Part shown: positions 51,507 through 59,837 of the stretch, piece by piece
Layout of the letters: every line of letters starts with the position of its first letter
Position numbering within the stretch: the stretch's first letter is position 1
Source: Streptomyces sp. NBC_00539
GTDB lineage: Bacteria > Actinomycetota > Actinomycetes > Streptomycetales > Streptomycetaceae
Direction of reading: 5' to 3'
Assembly: GCF_036346105.1 (NCBI RefSeq)
Contig: NZ_CP107811.1
Span: forward strand, 5,723,501-5,787,500
Length of the DNA: 64,000 nucleotides
The notes under the pieces: generated by a model
What the model was told of the DNA's origin: nothing
The model's input: the letters and a program-made list of their open reading frames with translations, nothing else
Databases searched by the model: none
Position numbers and translations under genes: made by a program

Positions 51507-52961
51507 GTGCTCGAAACCGGCCAGGCGCCACCGCTCACGTCCGAGCCCAGCAAGCCTGCCCATCCTTTGCTGCGCCGCAAGCCGGTCGAGCAGCTGGTCG
51601 CCGAGGGCGGCCAGGGTGAGGGCGGATCGCTGCGCCGCTCGCTCACCATGTGGCAGCTCACGATGATCAGCATCGGCGCGACCCTGGGCACCGGCATCTT
51701 CGTCGTCCTCGGCGAAGCCGCTCCCAAGGCCGGCCCGGCCGTGACGATCTCCTTCGTCATCGCGGGCCTGACCGCGCTGTTCTCGGCCCTGTCCTACGCC
51801 GAACTGGCCGGGTCCGTCCCGGTGTCGGGATCCTCGTACTCGTACTCCTACGCCACCATGGGCGAGTTCATCGCCTGGATCTGCGGCTGGTGCCTGGTCC
51901 TGGAGTACGCGGTGTCCGTCGCGGCGGTCGCCGTCGGCTGGGGCCAGTACCTCAACGAACTGCTCGACGGGACCATAGGCGTCACCCTCCCGGAGAAGCT
52001 CGCCGCCCCGATGGGCGAGGGCGGCTGGATCAACCTGCCCGCGCTGGTCGTGGTCCTGCTCGCGATGGTCTTCCTGATGCGCGGCGCCAAGGAGAGCGCC
52101 ACGATCAACTCGATCATGGTCGGCGTGAAGATCGTGACGCTCGTGCTCTTCATCGGCATCGGCGTCATGGGCATCAAGTCCGGCAACTACACCCCGCTGG
52201 CACCGCTCGGCGTCACCGGCATCAGCGCCGCCGCCTCCACGCTCTTCTTCTCCTACATCGGCTTCGACGCCGCCTCCACCGCCGGTGAGGAAGCCAAGAA
52301 CCCGAAGAAGGACCTGCCGCGCGCGATCATGCTCTCGCTGGGCATCGTCACGGTCCTCTACGTCCTCGTCGCCTTCGTCGCCGTCGGCGCCATGCCCTGG
52401 CAGGACTTCGAGGGCACCGAGGCCGCGCTCGCCCAGATCATGACCAACGTCACCGGCACCAGCGTCTGGGGCGTCGTCCTCGCCGCCGGCGCGGTCGTCG
52501 CCATCGCCTCCGTCGTCTTCGCCGTGCTCTACGGCCAGACCCGCATCCTCTTCGCGATGTCCCGCGACGGCCTGGTCCCGAAGGTCTTCGCCAAGGTCGA
52601 CGCCAAGACCGGCGCCCCGCGCGCCAACGTGGTGATCGTCTCGCTGTTCTGCGGCGCGCTCGCCGCCTTCATCCCGCTCGGCGAGCTGGCGAACGCCACC
52701 AGCATCGGCACGCTCTTCGCCTTCGCCCTGGTCAACGTCGCCGTCGTCATCCTGCGCCGCACCAAGCCCGACATGCCGCGCACCTTCAAGGTGGCGCTGT
52801 TCCCGGTGACGCCGATCCTCGGCTTCCTCGCCTGCGCCTACATGATGTACAGCCTGCCGGGCGCCACGTGGGTCGCGTTCGGTGTCTGGATGGCCGTCGG
52901 CCTCGTGGTCTACTTCCTGTACGGCATCCGCCGCTCCCGATTGGCCACGGCAGAGAAGTGA
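51507..52961 (+). CDS. APC-family amino-acid permease
   Basis: A 484-residue transporter with about 12 membrane helices, of the cationic-amino-acid/YfnA type. The first helix carries the consensus ISIGATLGTGIFVVLGEAA; others include SYAELAGSVPVSGSSYSYSY, FSYIGFDAASTAGEEAKNPK and YGQTRILFAMSRDGL. GTG 51507 has AAGGAG eight bases upstream. The neighbouring Lrp/AsnC regulator, and the lysine monooxygenase pathway 2 kb away, make lysine or another basic amino acid a reasonable substrate guess. Confidence 0.88.
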   Translation: MLETGQAPPLTSEPSKPAHPLLRRKPVEQLVAEGGQGEGGSLRRSLTMWQLTMISIGATLGTGIFVVLGEAAPKAGPAVTISFVIAGLTALFSALSYAELAGSVPVSGSSYSYSYATMGEFIAWICGWCLVLEYAVSVAAVAVGWGQYLNELLDGTIGVTLPEKLAAPMGEGGWINLPALVVVLLAMVFLMRGAKESATINSIMVGVKIVTLVLFIGIGVMGIKSGNYTPLAPLGVTGISAAASTLFFSYIGFDAASTAGEEAKNPKKDLPRAIMLSLGIVTVLYVLVAFVAVGAMPWQDFEGTEAALAQIMTNVTGTSVWGVVLAAGAVVAIASVVFAVLYGQTRILFAMSRDGLVPKVFAKVDAKTGAPRANVVIVSLFCGALAAFIPLGELANATSIGTLFAFALVNVAVVILRRTKPDMPRTFKVALFPVTPILGFLACAYMMYSLPGATWVAFGVWMAVGLVVYFLYGIRRSRLATAEK

Positions 52962-52971
52962 TCCACCCGCA

Positions 52972-53427
52972 GTGCGACTGAACGATCTCGACGAACGCAT
53001 CGTGCACGCCCTCGCCGAGGACGCCCGCCGCTCCTACGCGGACATCGGCTCCGAGGTCGGGCTCTCCGCCCCCGCCGTCAAGCGGCGCGTGGACCGGCTG
53101 CGCGCGGAAGGAGCCATCACCGGCTTCACCGTCCGTGTGGACCCGGCCGCCATGGGCTGGGAGACCGAGGGCTTCATCGAGATCTACTGTCGCCACAACA
53201 CCTCGCCGGACGACATCCGGCGCGGCCTGGAGCGGTACCCCGAGGTGGTGTCCGCGTCGACCGTCACCGGCGACGCGGACGCCCTCGTCCAGATCTTCGC
53301 CTCCGACATGCGGCACTTCGAGCGGGTCCTGGAGCGCATCGCGGGCGAGCCGTTCGTAGAGCGCACCAAGTCGGTCCTGGTCCTCTCCCCGCTGCTGCGC
53401 CGCTTCACCTCCGGCGCCCCGGCCTGA
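52972..53427 (+). CDS. Lrp/AsnC-family transcriptional regulator
   Basis: A 151-residue regulator: the HTH is YADIGSEVGLSAPAVKRRVD (about residues 20-40), followed by the RAM ligand domain (VSASTVTGDADALVQIFASD). Such proteins form octamers, bind an amino acid and wrap DNA. GTG 52972 lies 10 bp after the permease stop, so the two are co-transcribed; the permease probably carries its effector. No good ribosome site precedes it, suggesting coupled translation. Candidate operators are described at 51138-51506 and 54646-54945. Confidence 0.92.
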   Translation: MRLNDLDERIVHALAEDARRSYADIGSEVGLSAPAVKRRVDRLRAEGAITGFTVRVDPAAMGWETEGFIEIYCRHNTSPDDIRRGLERYPEVVSASTVTGDADALVQIFASDMRHFERVLERIAGEPFVERTKSVLVLSPLLRRFTSGAPA

Positions 53428-53443
53428 CCCCTGGGCGGTCCGC

Positions 53444-53746
53444 CTAGGCCGATTGCTTGACGCGGGCCGGCGCGTGCGCGTCGAGGAGGGCCCGGCGCTC
53501 CTCCTCGGTGAGGCCGCCCCACACCCCGAAAGGCTCGCGGGTCGTCAGCGCGTGCTCCAGGCAGGCCGCGCGCACGGGGCATCCGGCGCAGACGCGCTTG
53601 GCCGCCTCGTCCCGGACCTCGCGGTCCTCGCCCCGCTCACCGGCGGGGTGGAAGAACCGGCCGGAACCCAGGTCCCTACAGGCGGCGCGGGACTGCCACT
53701 GCCAGTAGTGGTGGGCGGAACCCGGCAGGCGGGAGACGTCGGACAT
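53444..53746 (-). CDS. WhiB-like (Wbl) iron-sulphur transcription factor
   Basis: A 100-residue actinobacterial Wbl protein. The four cluster ligands are C23 (AACRD), C53 and C56 (CAGCPVRAAC) and C62. The G(V/I)WGG turn follows in FGVWGGLTEEERRAL, and a short basic tail ends the protein. Wbl proteins bind a [4Fe-4S] cluster and act with the primary sigma factor. I cannot assign it to a named Wbl. ATG 53746 has AAAGGA seven bases upstream. A three-unit 20-bp repeat lies in its upstream region. Confidence 0.93.
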   Translation of the reverse strand: MSDVSRLPGSAHHYWQWQSRAACRDLGSGRFFHPAGERGEDREVRDEAAKRVCAGCPVRAACLEHALTTREPFGVWGGLTEEERRALLDAHAPARVKQSA

Positions 53747-53801
53747 GGCGGTTCCTTTCCGTGGGAAGTCGTCGGTACCAGCGCGTGTGACCCTTCCCCG
53801 C

Positions 53802-53861
53802 GCACTGAAACCCCTTCTCCCGCACCGAAGCCCCTTCTCCCGTACGGGAATCCCCGTCTTC
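53802..53861. repeat. 20-bp tandem repeat upstream of the WhiB-like gene
   Basis: Units at 53802-53821 and 53822-53841 share 18 of 20 positions (GCACYGAARCCCCTTCTCCC in IUPAC code), and a diverged third unit covers 53842-53861. The repeat lies 56-115 bp upstream of the WhiB-like start on the opposite strand, where regulator sites would be expected. Confidence 0.65.
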
Positions 53862-53898
53862 CGGCCCACCGCCGCCGGCCGTACTCGACGAACCCGCG

Positions 53899-54645
53899 TT
53901 ACGGCTTCCTCTCCCCGGCCGGGTCCGCGTCCGGCCCGGCGCCCGGGGTGCGCAGCCCGATGAACACCGGCTCGCGGCGCAGGGTGAACCCCATCGACCG
54001 GTACAGCCGGATCGCGCCGGTGTTCGCGGCGGCCGCGTGCAGGAAGGGGACGTCCCCGCGCTCGCGCACGGCGGCGGCCACCGCGCGGACCAGCCGCCCG
54101 GCCAGGCCCTCACCCCGGTGGCCGGGATGCGTGCACACCGCGCTGATCTCCGACCAGCCGGGCGGCCGCATCCGCTCCCCGGCCATCGCGACCAGCCGGC
54201 CCCCGCGCCGGATCCCGAGGTACGTGCCCAGCTCCACGGTGCGCACGGCGAACGGGCCCGGCTGGGTGAGGCGCACCAGCTCCAGCATTTCGGGTACGTC
54301 GGCCGGGCCCAGCCGGACCGCCTCCGGGTCGGCCTCGGCCCGTACCTCGCGGCCGTCCAGCTGCACGCCCGGGATGGAGCGCAGCGTCCGCCACCCGTCG
54401 GGGGGCGTCGGCAGGCCGGTGAGCCACACCTCCCGGCCCGGCCCGACCAGTGACGCCAGGTCCGCCCAGGCCAGCGGGTCCGCCGGGTCGGCGAGGGCGG
54501 CGAAGGCGTTGGCGTCCGGCTGGTAGCGGGCCGCGCGGCCGGCCACCTCGGCGAAGTCCCGGTGCGTACCCGTGAGGGCGGCCCAGACCGGGTTGTCGAG
54601 GGGGTGGGCGCCGGTGGCGGTGAGGGTGTCCGAGTCGGGGGACAT
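53899..54645 (-). CDS. GNAT-family acetyltransferase
   Basis: A 248-residue protein whose C-terminal 110 residues are a FR47/GNAT domain: EISAVCTHPGHRGEGLAGRLVRAV contains the acetyl-CoA pyrophosphate motif (R/Q-x-x-G-x-G/A as HRGEGLAGRL), and AAANTGAIRLYRSMGFTLR is the closing motif B. The N-terminal half is divergent, as in other two-lobe members. ATG 54645 is used; ATG 54681 would add 12 residues, and neither has a clear ribosome site. The substrate is unknown. Confidence 0.82.
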   Translation of the reverse strand: MSPDSDTLTATGAHPLDNPVWAALTGTHRDFAEVAGRAARYQPDANAFAALADPADPLAWADLASLVGPGREVWLTGLPTPPDGWRTLRSIPGVQLDGREVRAEADPEAVRLGPADVPEMLELVRLTQPGPFAVRTVELGTYLGIRRGGRLVAMAGERMRPPGWSEISAVCTHPGHRGEGLAGRLVRAVAAAVRERGDVPFLHAAAANTGAIRLYRSMGFTLRREPVFIGLRTPGAGPDADPAGERKP

Positions 54646-54945
54646 GGAGTGCCGGATCCTTCGGGTCGGGGGGAGGGCCAAGGGCGTCAGCGTCCGCGAG
54701 GGGCGGTTTATGCCCGGCTGACCGGGGGCTCGTCACCGTCCGGCGTCCGCCCCCGCGTACCCTCGTAGCTACGCCGCCGACGCCCAGGGGCCCAGCCGTG
54801 AAGGCCCCGCGCAACGAATCTCCGTACCGGCTGCGAAATACGCAACGAATCGATGCTCCGAGCGCAACGGAGACATCTTGTCGCGGTCGAACGGACGAAC
54901 GTACCGTCTAAGGACACCCTCCCCACCCGTCACAGAGGTACGCCC
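54646..54945. promoter_or_regulatory. 300-bp divergent control region ahead of davA
   Basis: No convincing gene is present. GCAACGAATC occurs at 54811-54820 and 54842-54851, exactly 31 bp apart, and a third partial copy (GCAACG) is at 54864-54869. The core with flanks (GCGCAACGA/ACGCAACGA) resembles the CGCGCAAC pair ahead of the amino-acid permease. The spacing of about three helical turns would place proteins on the same DNA face, as expected of an Lrp/AsnC octamer. The davA ATG is preceded by CAGAGGTACGCCC. Confidence 0.45.
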
Positions 54946-55746
54946 ATGCCCCCGCTGCGCACCGCTCTCCTCCAGAGCTCCGGAGTCCTCGGCGATCCCG
55001 CCGGGAACCTCAAGAGGCTCGACGAGGCCGCGTCGCGCGCCGCACAGGGCGGGGCCGGGCTCCTCGTGACTTCGGAGATGTTCCTGACCGGCTACGCGCT
55101 GGACCTCCAGGACATCCCCGGGCTCGCCGAAGCGGCCGACGGCCCGTCCGCCGTCGCCATCGGCGAGATCGCCCGCCGCCACGGCGTCGCCGTCCTGTAC
55201 GGCTACCCGGAGCGGGCGGGCGGGGCGGTCTACAACTCCGCCCAGCTCATCGGCCCCGACGGGACCGCGCTGGCGAACTACCGCAAGACCCACCTCTTCG
55301 GCTGCTTCGAACAGGACGCCTTCACCCCCGGCGACGCCCCCGTCGTCCAGGCGGACCTGAACGGCCTCCGCGTCGGCATCATGATCTGCTACGACGTGGA
55401 GTTCCCCGAGAACGTCCGGGCCCACGCGCTCGCCGGGACCGACCTCCTCCTGGTCCCGACCGCGCAGATGCACCCGTTCCAGTTCGTCGCCGAACAGCTG
55501 GTCCCGGTACGGGCCTTCGAGAACCAGATGTACGTCGCGTACGTCAACCGGACCGGCCCCGAGGGCGAATTCGAGTTCGTCGGCCTCAGCTGCCTGGCCA
55601 GCCCCGACGGGGTCACCCGCACCCGGGCCGGCCGCGGCGAGGAGATGGTCCTCGGCGACGTCGACCCGGAGCTGCTGCGGGTCTCGCGCGAGACCAACCC
55701 GTACCTGCGCGACCGCCGCCCGGGGCTCTACGCCTCCCTCGTCTGA
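54946..55746 (+). CDS. davA: 5-aminopentanamidase-like carbon-nitrogen hydrolase
   Basis: A 266-residue nitrilase-superfamily amidase with the complete Glu-Lys-Cys triad: E44 in VTSEMFLTGY, K114 in NYRKTHLFG, and C148 in MICYDVEFPE. Segments such as AEAADGPSAVAIGEIARRHG, YGYPER, YNSAQLIGPDG and NPYLRDRRP are very like the Pseudomonas DavA I recall, which hydrolyses 5-aminopentanamide to 5-aminovalerate and ammonia. The next gene encodes the matching lysine 2-monooxygenase, which supports the assignment. ATG 54946 gives the family's usual start. Confidence 0.8.
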   Translation: MPPLRTALLQSSGVLGDPAGNLKRLDEAASRAAQGGAGLLVTSEMFLTGYALDLQDIPGLAEAADGPSAVAIGEIARRHGVAVLYGYPERAGGAVYNSAQLIGPDGTALANYRKTHLFGCFEQDAFTPGDAPVVQADLNGLRVGIMICYDVEFPENVRAHALAGTDLLLVPTAQMHPFQFVAEQLVPVRAFENQMYVAYVNRTGPEGEFEFVGLSCLASPDGVTRTRAGRGEEMVLGDVDPELLRVSRETNPYLRDRRPGLYASLV

Positions 55747-55815
55747 CCTCCCCGGGCCGCCCCCGCCCGCACCCACCACCTGCCGCACAGTCCGTTCGCA
55801 AGGAGCCGTACCCCC

Positions 55816-57525
55816 ATGACGTCCACGGTGCCCCCCGCCGTCCCGCACAGCGACGGACAGCCCCCGATCACCATGTTCGGTCCGGACTTCCCGTACGCGT
55901 ACGACGACTTCCTCGCCCACCCGGCGGGGCTCGGCCAGATACCGGCGACCGAGTTCGGCACCGAGGTCGCCGTCATCGGAGGCGGGCTCTCCGGCATCAT
56001 CTCCGCCTACGAGCTGATGAAGATGGGCCTCAAGCCCGTCGTCTACGAGGCGGACCAGATCGGCGGCCGCCTGCGCACCGTCGGCTTCGAGGGCGCCGGC
56101 ACCGAGGGCCTGACCGCGGAGATGGGCGCCATGCGCTTCCCGCCCTCCTCCACCGCCCTCCAGCACTACATCGACCTCGTCGGCCTGGTGACGGAGCCCT
56201 TCCCGAACCCGCTCGCCGAGTCCACCCCCTCCACGGTCGTCGACCTCAAGGGCGAGACGCACTACGCCGAGACCATCGCGGACCTCCCGCAGATCTACCG
56301 CGACGTGTCCGCCGCCTGGAACGCCTGCCTGGACGAGGGCGCCGACTTCTCCGACATGAACACCGCGATGCGCGAGCGGGACGTCCCGCGCATCCGCGAG
56401 ATCTGGGCCAAGCTGGTCGAGAAGCTCGACGACGAGACCTTCTACGGCTTCCTCTGCAAGTCCGAGGCCTTCCAGTCCTTCCGCAAGCGCGAGATCTTCG
56501 GGCAGGTCGGCTTCGGTACCGGTGGCTGGGACACCGACTTCCCGAACTCCATCCTGGAGATCCTGCGCGTCGTCTACACCGAGGCCGACGACCACCACCG
56601 CGGCATCGTCGGCGGCTCGCAGCAGCTGCCGCTGCGCCTGTGGGAGCGCGAGCCCGAGAAGATCGTCCACTGGGCCCAGGGCACCTCGCTGTCGTCCCTG
56701 CACGACGGCACCCCGCGCCCGGCCGTGACCCGCCTGCACCGCACCGCCGGCAACCGCATCACGGTCACCGACGCCTCCGGCGACATCCGCACGTACCGCG
56801 CCGCGATCTTCACGGCCCAGTCCTGGATGCTCCTGTCGAAGATCGAGTGCGACGACACGCTCTTCCCGATCGACCACTGGACGGCGATCGAGCGCACCCA
56901 CTACATGGAGTCCAGCAAGCTCTTCATCCCCGTCGACAGGCCGTTCTGGCTGGACAAGGCCGTCGACGACGCGGGGAACCCGACGGGCCGGGACGTCATG
57001 TCGATGACGCTGACGGACCGCATGACCCGCGGCACCTACCTGCTGGACAACGGCCCGGACCAGCCGGCCGTCATCTGCCTGTCGTACACCTGGTGCGACG
57101 ACAGCCTCAAGTGGCTGCCGCTGTCCGCGAACGAGCGGATGGAGGTCATGCTCAAGTCCCTCGGCGAGATCTACCCGAAGGTCGACATCCGCCGCCACAT
57201 CATCGGCAACCCGGTGACCGTGTCCTGGGAGAACGAGCCCTACTTCATGGGCGCGTTCAAGGCCAACCTGCCCGGCCACTACCGCTACCAGCGCCGCCTG
57301 TTCACCCACTTCATGCAGGACCGCCTCCCCGAGGACAAGCGCGGCATCTTCCTCGCGGGCGACGACATCTCCTGGACGGCGGGCTGGGCCGAGGGTGCGG
57401 TCCAGACGGCCCTCAACGCGGTCTGGGGCGTGATGCACCACCTGGGCGGCTCCACCGACTCCACCAACCCCGGCCCGGGCGACGTCTACGACGAGATCGC
57501 CCCGGTCGAACTCCCCGAGGACTGA
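55816..57525 (+). CDS. davB: L-lysine 2-monooxygenase-like flavoprotein (DavB)
   Basis: A 569-residue flavin monoamine-oxidase-family enzyme. The FAD fold is VAVIGGGLSGIISAYELMKM with YEADQIGGRLRT; other blocks are EMGAMRFPPSSTA, FGQVGFGTGGWDTDFPNS, MSMTLTDRMTRGTYL, SWENEPYFMGAFK and the FAD-closing FLAGDDISWTAGWAEGAVQT. These closely follow Pseudomonas DavB, which converts L-lysine to 5-aminopentanamide, CO2 and water. A tryptophan 2-monooxygenase (IaaM-like) activity is the main alternative, since the two enzymes are related, but the DavA-like partner favours lysine. It lies 69 bp after davA in the same direction. Confidence 0.78.
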   Translation: MTSTVPPAVPHSDGQPPITMFGPDFPYAYDDFLAHPAGLGQIPATEFGTEVAVIGGGLSGIISAYELMKMGLKPVVYEADQIGGRLRTVGFEGAGTEGLTAEMGAMRFPPSSTALQHYIDLVGLVTEPFPNPLAESTPSTVVDLKGETHYAETIADLPQIYRDVSAAWNACLDEGADFSDMNTAMRERDVPRIREIWAKLVEKLDDETFYGFLCKSEAFQSFRKREIFGQVGFGTGGWDTDFPNSILEILRVVYTEADDHHRGIVGGSQQLPLRLWEREPEKIVHWAQGTSLSSLHDGTPRPAVTRLHRTAGNRITVTDASGDIRTYRAAIFTAQSWMLLSKIECDDTLFPIDHWTAIERTHYMESSKLFIPVDRPFWLDKAVDDAGNPTGRDVMSMTLTDRMTRGTYLLDNGPDQPAVICLSYTWCDDSLKWLPLSANERMEVMLKSLGEIYPKVDIRRHIIGNPVTVSWENEPYFMGAFKANLPGHYRYQRRLFTHFMQDRLPEDKRGIFLAGDDISWTAGWAEGAVQTALNAVWGVMHHLGGSTDSTNPGPGDVYDEIAPVELPED

Positions 57526-57545
57526 CCGGTCCCCGGCCCCTGATC

Positions 57546-57587
57546 ACGGGCCGCCCCCGCGCTTCCCCCGGCGCGGCGGCGGCCCGT
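57546..57587. terminator. Stem-loop terminator after davB
   Basis: ACGGGCCGCCCCCGCGC (57546-57562) pairs with 57571-57587 at 16 of 17 positions around an 8-base loop. It lies between the converging davB and DUF5995 genes and can serve both. Confidence 0.8.
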
Positions 57588-57612
57588 TCTCATGCCCGGC
57601 GCCGCGGAACCC

Positions 57613-58287
57613 TCACGTGGCGAAGGCGCGGGCCGTACGGGGAACCGGCGCCGTCGGAGTCAGCAGGCACCGGCCCACCAGGCCGACGCCCGCGTCGAGG
57701 GACTCGCGGAACTCCTCGGCGAGCTCCGGGGCGCCGCGCAGCGTCCACAGGAGCCGGGCCGCCGCCCAGGCGCCCGAGCGGGCGCGGTCCAGGCTCCAGG
57801 AGCCGAGCAGGTGCGTCAGCGGATCGGCGACCTCCAGCAGGTCGGGGCCGGGCATCAGGTCCTCGCGGATGCGTTCCTCCAAGGAGACCAGCACGTCCCC
57901 GACCCGGTCGAAGTCCGCTTCCAGGGCCGCCGGTTCGCAGTCCAGGCGGCGGCAGGTGGAGACCACCGCCAGCGCCAGGTCGTGGCCGATGTGCGCGTTG
58001 ATCCCGGCCAGCGCGTGCTGGAGCGGGCGCACGCCGGGGTGGCGGCGGTACTGGAGCAGAGGCCGCCAGCAGGCCGGGGCCCGGTCCGTTTCCACCGCCG
58101 CCAGATAGCGCTCGGCGAAGCGGACCGTGAGGGTCTGGGCCCGGCGCGGCGCGGGGAAGTCCCCGTCCCGGACGCGCCGCTGGAGCGCCTCCGTCACCGT
58201 CAGGTAGACCCGGTTGAAGACCGCGACACCGTCCCGCGCGGGCAGCCGCTCGTCCAGGGCGCGCATCCGCGCGAGCACCGCTTCCAT
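57613..58287 (-). CDS. DUF5995 family protein
   Basis: A 224-residue all-helical protein matching the DUF5995 pattern as I recall it: GVAVFNRVYLTVTEALQRRV, FAERYLAAVETDRAPACWRP, then ALAGINAHIGHDLALAVVST with invariant Asn, His and Asp, and a helical C-terminal half. The His/Asp/Asn arrangement suggests a metal-dependent hydrolase-like site, but no activity is known to me. ATG 58287 is preferred; the 41-residue upstream extension is low-complexity and overlaps the permease gene. Confidence 0.75.
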   Translation of the reverse strand: MEAVLARMRALDERLPARDGVAVFNRVYLTVTEALQRRVRDGDFPAPRRAQTLTVRFAERYLAAVETDRAPACWRPLLQYRRHPGVRPLQHALAGINAHIGHDLALAVVSTCRRLDCEPAALEADFDRVGDVLVSLEERIREDLMPGPDLLEVADPLTHLLGSWSLDRARSGAWAAARLLWTLRGAPELAEEFRESLDAGVGLVGRCLLTPTAPVPRTARAFAT

Positions 58288-58363
58288 GGGAGGCAGCGTC
58301 GCAGCCCGGACCGCCCGATCGGGGAACTTGGCCGTGGCCTTCCCCGGTTCGGGCGAAACACCG

Positions 58364-59758
58364 TCAACCGCGCTTGTCCCCGGACTCCGGGTCGTCGTAG
58401 CCGGAGGCACCCGCGTCGAGCAGCGGCCGCTGCTCCTTGAGGTGCGCGGGGGCGAAGTACCGCAGCGTGTGGTAGCCGGTGATCACCACGATCGTGCCGA
58501 GCGCGATGCCGCCCAGCTCGAACGTGCCAGTGATGTGCAGCTCGACCCCGCCGATGCCGATGATGATGCCCGCGGCGGCCGGTACGAGGTTCAGCGGATT
58601 GCGCAGGTCCACCCGGGCGTTCAGCCAGATCTGCGCCCCGAGCAGGCCGATCATCCCGTAGAGGACCACGGTGATGCCGCCGAGCACCCCGCCGGGGATC
58701 GCCGCGACGACCGCCCCGAACTTCGGGCACAGGCCGAACAGCAGGGCGAAGCCCGCCGCCGCCCAGTACGCCGCCGTCGAGTAGACGCGCGTCGCCGCCA
58801 TGACGCCGATGTTCTCGGAGTACGTGGTGTTCGGCGGGCCGCCGAGCGCGGTCGACAGCATGGAGGCCGCGCCGTCGGCCGCGATGGCGGTACCGAGCTT
58901 GTCGTCGAGCGGGTCGCCGGTCATCTCCCCGACGGCCTTGATGTGTCCCGCGTTCTCCGCGATGAGCGCGATGACGACGGGCAGCGCGATGAGGATCGCC
59001 GACCATTCGAAGGCGGGGGCGTGGAAGGACGGCAGCCCGATCCACTCCGCCTCGCCGACCCCCGAGAGGTCCAGGCGCCAGTGGTCGACCGCCGGCCCGC
59101 CGCCCACCGTCGAGTGGATCTTGCCGAAGACGAGGTCGAAGACCCAGGAGATCGCGTACCCGAAGAGCAGCCCCAGGAAGATCGCGATCCGCGACCAGAA
59201 GCCGCGCAGGCAGACCACGGCCAGCCCGGTGAAGAGCATCACCAGCAACGCCGTCCACTGGTCCTGCGGCCAGTACGTCGACGCCGTCACCGGAGCCAGG
59301 TTGAAGCCGATCAGCATCACCACGGCGCCCGTGACCACCGGAGGCATCGCCGCGTGGATGATCCGCGCCCCGAAGCGCTGTACGGCCAGACCCGCGAGGA
59401 AGAGCGCCGCCCCGACCACGAACACCGCGCCCGTGACGACGGCGCTGTCCCCGCCGCCCGCCCGGATCGCCGCGGCGACACCCACGAAGGACAGGGAACA
59501 GCCCAGGTAGGAAGGCACCCGGCCGCGCGTCGCCAGCAGGAACACGACGGTCGCGACACCCGACATCATGATGGCGAGGTTCGGGTCCAGGCCCATGAGG
59601 ACCGGAGCGACGAAGCTGGCGCCGAACATCGCCACCACGTGCTGGGCGCCGAGCCCGGCGGTACGCGGCCACGACAGCCGTTCGTCCGGCCGGACCACCG
59701 CGCCGGGTGCGGGGGTCCGCCCGTCCCCGTGCAGGGTCCAGCCCACGCCGAAGCCCAT
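58364..59758 (-). CDS. NCS2-family uracil/xanthine permease
   Basis: A 464-residue nucleobase transporter with about 12-14 membrane helices. It contains the NCS2 signatures LGAQHVVAMFGASFVAPVLM, IALIAENAGHIKAVGEMTG (substrate-binding Glu in helix 8) and LGGPPNTTYSENIGVMAATR (helix 10). These match uracil permeases (UraA/PyrP type) better than xanthine ones. ATG 59758 has GGAAG eight bases upstream; GTG 59767 is less well placed. It imports uracil by proton symport for salvage. Confidence 0.9.
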   Translation of the reverse strand: MGFGVGWTLHGDGRTPAPGAVVRPDERLSWPRTAGLGAQHVVAMFGASFVAPVLMGLDPNLAIMMSGVATVVFLLATRGRVPSYLGCSLSFVGVAAAIRAGGGDSAVVTGAVFVVGAALFLAGLAVQRFGARIIHAAMPPVVTGAVVMLIGFNLAPVTASTYWPQDQWTALLVMLFTGLAVVCLRGFWSRIAIFLGLLFGYAISWVFDLVFGKIHSTVGGGPAVDHWRLDLSGVGEAEWIGLPSFHAPAFEWSAILIALPVVIALIAENAGHIKAVGEMTGDPLDDKLGTAIAADGAASMLSTALGGPPNTTYSENIGVMAATRVYSTAAYWAAAGFALLFGLCPKFGAVVAAIPGGVLGGITVVLYGMIGLLGAQIWLNARVDLRNPLNLVPAAAGIIIGIGGVELHITGTFELGGIALGTIVVITGYHTLRYFAPAHLKEQRPLLDAGASGYDDPESGDKRG

Positions 59759-59837
59759 GTCCACCACTTCCGTTCCGCCGACCGGTCACCGATATCGGCT
59801 GCAGCCGGTCAACCACCCGCGCGAGCCAGCGGACATC

